A stretch of DNA of 10,008 bases from JBBDIP01 sp964602455 (lineage in GTDB: Bacteria > Bacillota > Sulfobacillia > Fermentithermobacillales > Fermentithermobacillaceae), in assembly GCA_964602455.1 (NCBI GenBank), contig CAZRRG010000082.1:1-10008 (forward strand), given 5' to 3'. The position numbers were made by a program, and so were the translations under genes. Positions 7,801-10,008 of this stretch are shown piece by piece (within the stretch, counting starts at the first letter, position 1; each line of letters opens with the position of its first letter). The notes beneath the pieces were generated by a model. That model was not told where the DNA came from. It did not search any database and was given only the letters and a program-made list of their open reading frames with translations.

Positions 7801-9998
7801 TGGAATACGTGGCCGCCGCGACGGTACACGTCCAGCAAGGCGCAGATGCCCTGGCACAGTCGGGAGGGGTCGAGACCGTAGCGATTCGCCCACTCCGTGA
7901 CAAATGGAGTTTCAGGAGTAAGCCCCCGATAGCTTACGAGGATCCTGCCCCATGGCTCCAGCCCGATCCTTTGCCTGACTCCGGTAGCGATCTCCCTCAC
8001 GACAGCAACTCCAAGGAAGAACTCCCGATCTTCGGCATGGGCCTTCGGTTCGGACCGTTTGGGATGAGCTCGCCACACCTCAGGGATAAGCCCTCGCGAA
8101 AGGTCGTCATCGGAGTCCAGCAACGAGTCCAGATAGGTTATCAGATCGCCGATCGAAACAGGTTCCTGGGCGATCTTCTTCATCATGAGCGCCCGAAGGC
8201 GGAATCGTCTTGCGTGGTCCTTCATCCAACCTGCCTGAAAGGCTGCCTCTTGCCGGTTATCGGCGAACACCAGAAGCCTTCTGCGTTCCCGGAGCTCATT
8301 GATCATGTTCTGGGCAAGAACGTGGATGTCGGATACATTCGCCGCCCTTACCGGCTTGGCCGGTTCTCGATGGGAACCGGGAGTGTTCTGACCGATGGCA
8401 TGACACGACAGGCAAGACGTCAACCGGCCGGGATACCGTTCGTTTTGCTGAACAACAAACAGCCTGACCATCCGTCCCTCCCTGCCGCATGAGTCGCACC
8501 GATCCCGGTTCTCCGAGTGGAGAGCACCGCAGTAACGGCAGTAATACACCTCATGAGCTCTTGAGCTGCCGTCCTCATCTTCTTCTGTACCGACCAACCG
8601 ATCGTAGATGACAACCCTCCGGCCGCCTTTCTCCTCGTCCAGCGCCGGCCAAACGCGACGGCTCTCGATCATGTCTCCCCCGCCGAGTCCTCCCGGAGTC
8701 ACGGTCATGTCCTTGACCCAGTGGGCGAAGTAATGCTGGCCGCATGTGGTACACGTCAGGACCTGCAGGTGAAAAAGATCGTCCTCGCCGACAGTCCCCG
8801 CCTTGTCTTCGGCAGAAAGCCAGAGCGTAGGCCCATCCCGATCTTCAGGGAAGGTGACCACGGCACCGCCGACTCCTCGGACGAAGGCATGGACGATGGG
8901 CCGGAGGAGCGGCCTCCCGTTCTTGGACGATACCACTCCCAAGGCAAGCCACAGAAGCACTTCTTCCTCCGGGACCGGGCGGCCAAGCCTAGTCGAAAGC
9001 TCAGCGACCAGGTAATCCAGAGGTTGTGGTTTGGTGAGTATGGTTGCTATCTGATAGCAAAGCTCGCTGCGGGTCAAGGTATCGTACAGGTCTTCTTCCC
9101 AGAGGGCATCCCGCAAGCGCGCGCCGGTAACCGCCTGAGCGGTCACTCGGAGCATGCCACCGCCATCCCCAGCGTCCAGTGACTCCAGCACATTCCTGAG
9201 CTGGACGGCCGCATCGCCCGGCAGGATCTGCGGGACTGTTCTCTGCTCTACCCAGGGCTCCTCCTCGTACTGCTCCGTCACGAGTACCGCTTCATCTTCG
9301 GGGATACCAAAGAAACGCGACGCGAACTTCCCGGCGTCACCTGACCCACCCATGGAGTCGACCAGTGTCGCGGAAGTGGCGATACAGACCGGCCCTTTGT
9401 CATCGGCCCCACAAAAGGCTTGAAGCCGCCTGATCAGGCACGCGGTCTCGGCTCCCGCTGCACCTCTGTAAGTATGGGCCTCGTCGAAGACGAGGAACTC
9501 CAGTCTGGCCTTGTCAAAGAGCTCCACATCGACATACCGTGTGAGGAGCAGCTCAAGCTGCTTGACGTTGGTCAGTAGAATCCTTGGCTGCTTCCCGGGG
9601 GTACGCATCTCCTCGCGCGATACCCGCTCTTCAGCCGGGTGAACGGCGATCTCCTGCTTCTGGTCCCGGTTCTTCTTCAATGCCGCCTCGTAGTCGGCCT
9701 TGGAGGACCCCGGACGTAGGCGAACTCCTCTTACTTCAGCAGTGGTTTCCGGCGTCTTCCCGACATACATGCCGAACGGAATACCGGTCCCTGCGAGCAG
9801 TCCACGGAGCCTGCCTAGTTGGTCTTCAGCGAGAGCGTTCATGGGATAAACAATGATGGCTATGATGCCGGGTTCGGCTCCTTGATCCCTTAGTTGGAGG
9901 CATCTCGAGATGATAGGGTATAGGAAGCCCTCCGTCTTGCCAGAACCCGAGCCTTTGGAAATAAGAGTGGGTCGCCCGGCAACAAATGCTAGAATAGC
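4881..9998 (-). CDS. Large DEAH helicase with zinc clusters, DUF1998 and a C-terminal DUF559-like nuclease domain (5' end broken or incomplete)
   Basis: 1705 codons are open, 1653 of them from the first Met (9842, residue 1 below). Motifs: Walker A GSGSGKTE (9930-9953, before that Met), YPMNALAEDQ across it, DEAH 120-123, SAT 157-159, LVFADNRQEAAFQ 524-536, TPTLELGIDIG 892-902, QRVGRAGRR 921-929. Between the RecA lobes lie likely zinc pairs C364/C367, C435/C438, C449/C452 and C477/C480; C810/C813 and C826/C831 precede motif V. A DUF1998 domain follows, with YDPMPGGSGLL (1433-1443) and C1464, C1468, C1472, C1475, as in MrfA-type helicases. The last 125 residues or so resemble DUF559/Vsr-like nucleases: TPD (1561-1563), VYLDG (1578-1582), H1588, ARDRAIRTHLRNTGYEVIEI. 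The expected lysine after LDG is not obvious, so cleavage is uncertain. Upstream the frame hits TAA at 9999-10001. Likely an ATP-driven DNA translocase in anti-phage defence; its size recalls DruE. Confidence 0.88.
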   Translation of the reverse strand, partial: AILAFVAGRPTLISKGSGSGKTEGFLYPIISRCLQLRDQGAEPGIIAIIVYPMNALAEDQLGRLRGLLAGTGIPFGMYVGKTPETTAEVRGVRLRPGSSKADYEAALKKNRDQKQEIAVHPAEERVSREEMRTPGKQPRILLTNVKQLELLLTRYVDVELFDKARLEFLVFDEAHTYRGAAGAETACLIRRLQAFCGADDKGPVCIATSATLVDSMGGSGDAGKFASRFFGIPEDEAVLVTEQYEEEPWVEQRTVPQILPGDAAVQLRNVLESLDAGDGGGMLRVTAQAVTGARLRDALWEEDLYDTLTRSELCYQIATILTKPQPLDYLVAELSTRLGRPVPEEEVLLWLALGVVSSKNGRPLLRPIVHAFVRGVGGAVVTFPEDRDGPTLWLSAEDKAGTVGEDDLFHLQVLTCTTCGQHYFAHWVKDMTVTPGGLGGGDMIESRRVWPALDEEKGGRRVVIYDRLVGTEEDEDGSSRAHEVYYCRYCGALHSENRDRCDSCGREGRMVRLFVVQQNERYPGRLTSCLSCHAIGQNTPGSHREPAKPVRAANVSDIHVLAQNMINELRERRRLLVFADNRQEAAFQAGWMKDHARRFRLRALMMKKIAQEPVSIGDLITYLDSLLDSDDDLSRGLIPEVWRAHPKRSEPKAHAEDREFFLGVAVVREIATGVRQRIGLEPWGRILVSYRGLTPETPFVTEWANRYGLDPSRLCQGICALLDVYRRGGHVFHAKTKAFSQFWDNGNREVQRGYIPVLRGVPKGLKLLRDADDEKGRVTQLLTPTGDSIAKQAVRAWGVDPDHVEEFITDLWKLLSADIRILVPVTLRGSRGTPLNGCKGAYQIDADLLTLSRNLGEGVWQCQKCRRVQTRPTPNNRCLSWRCDGELRFVPQDTDDYNLVMLDQDFAMVRPAEHSAQVPAKERERLERVFKDEKTDSVNTLVCTPTLELGIDIGALDAVLMKNVPPLPSNYWQRVGRAGRRHRLAVNVTYARSVDHDRAYFSEPSKLLEGRVEPPQFNLRNDLMVAKHVHATVMTRLHSLGRGGSGQDEDTRKAISDALRRAFPGRIRDYLFDERGDVRKSDFDLTPLREQVERFESHLVEHLVDVFGRHWPDDSRDVVEVERLRVIVRSMPDRLQDVIKALRKRLVWAMELKNRLDIERARKGTLDPDEDGVYQRCDRLVKRLKGVTRRSRSETEGYDDINTYAVLAAEGFLPGYGLDTGSVIGTALMPRNIMAGPDFVLPRPSAMAVREYVPGNLIYANGHRFVARYFHLDPDPPLVFQVDVSRESIFELGAAQPGVASTLGAASIKAIPICDVDLIHVSHIGDEEDYRFQMAVSVYGYETERHGPGKRYIWGARREVKMMKGVHLRLVNVGAVAKVADGELGYPMSLVTGASRSPLASKTELENFDASERERYGRPTDRVGIYTDVIADTLCLPGLASRDEAHSVLEALRAGMTRVLEMELEDLHVLVVSRGASDEVDGVLYDPMPGGSGLLEQACERWPEVVAAAREVAENCPGACQRACIDCLKTFRNAHYHKYLDRYCAAERLKDWGENLEFKHDILSSLPQEPPSGEHQPTNQAEDRLRHLLERAGFMMGEWQKRIVLGQPLGSTTPDCFFPGEDEYFRGVCVYLDGLSVEIHGNPEVAARDRAIRTHLRNTGYEVIEIPVSHLEDRERMAAHFFRLANYLIGRDRAREIRTKTEWFI

Positions 9999-10008
9999 TT
10001 ACTCATGG
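9999..10008 (-). pseudogene. Upstream edge of the helicase gene, interrupted by TAA
   Basis: Continuing the helicase frame upstream gives ...H-E-stop-A-I-L-A-F-V-A-G-R-P-T-L-I-S. This is where related helicases carry the Q-motif-type sequence HQxxAI. Reading the TAA (9999-10001) as a mutated GAA would give HEEAILAF, a good fit. The other two minus frames also stop within this stretch (TGA at 10005-10007, TAG at 9989-9991). So the coding region probably extended further, and the stop is either a real nonsense mutation or an error at the edge of the assembly. Confidence 0.5.

Noticed and set aside
7590..8492. 300-codon open frame on the plus strand
   Set aside because: It lies fully opposite the helicase coding sequence, in a region with clear conserved helicase-family content. 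Its translation shows no domain pattern, and long antisense frames are common in G+C-rich genes.
4881..9998. Assigning the locus outright to DISARM or Druantia
   Set aside because: DISARM has separate DrmA and DrmB and a different methylase, and Druantia's other subunits are not seen. Domain similarity alone does not justify the name.
1..10008. CRISPR array, insertion sequence ends or tRNA gene
   Set aside because: I saw no regularly spaced repeats, no transposase motif with flanking inverted repeats and no tRNA-like cloverleaf on either strand.

Overview
The window looks like part of a bacterial genomic island that carries a defence-type operon. Every supported gene lies on the minus strand, so transcription runs from position 10008 towards 1. 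By eye the G+C content is moderately high. Lines sampled in the helicase gene run about 55-68% and lines in the TcmP/radical-SAM genes about 45-55%. Starts are ATG or GTG, each preceded by a strong purine-rich Shine-Dalgarno site. The sequence does not fix the taxon; nothing here is archaeal, eukaryotic or clearly phage structural.

Layout in transcription order: (1) a very large superfamily 2 DEAH helicase with zinc-binding cysteine clusters, a DUF1998 (MrfA-type) domain and a C-terminal DUF559/Vsr-like nuclease-type domain (9998 to 4881, 5' end broken or incomplete); (2) TcmP, the 'three-Cys-motif partner' protein, with a methyltransferase-like Rossmann domain and a probable C-terminal winged helix (4806-3535); (3) a radical-SAM, SPL-like protein with an unusual CX3CX3C motif, overlapping TcmP by 32 bp (3566-2793); (4) an ArdC/ImmA-like HExxH zinc metallopeptidase (2735-1821); (5) a DUF6361 protein (1663-437); (6) the N-terminal 148 residues of a phospholipase-D-like protein, started from a GTG inside the end of the DUF6361 gene (444 to beyond the left edge). 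Gaps are small (74, -32, 57, 157 and -8 bp), which suggests one operon with its main promoter to the right of the window.

The helicase/DUF1998 protein, the DUF6361 protein and the PLD-like protein form the plausible core of an anti-mobile-element system. Its parts (helicase, DUF1998, PLD family, methyltransferase-like partner) recall DISARM in logic, but the architecture does not match canonical DISARM, Druantia or Dpd. The TcmP/radical-SAM pair and the metallopeptidase sit inside the operon as possible modification, discrimination or regulatory parts. That function is inferred; only the domain content and gene arrangement are seen directly.

At the right edge the helicase frame runs past its first methionine, through a complete Walker A motif, and then meets a TAA at 9999-10001. 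Either the gene is broken there or the edge of the assembly carries an error.
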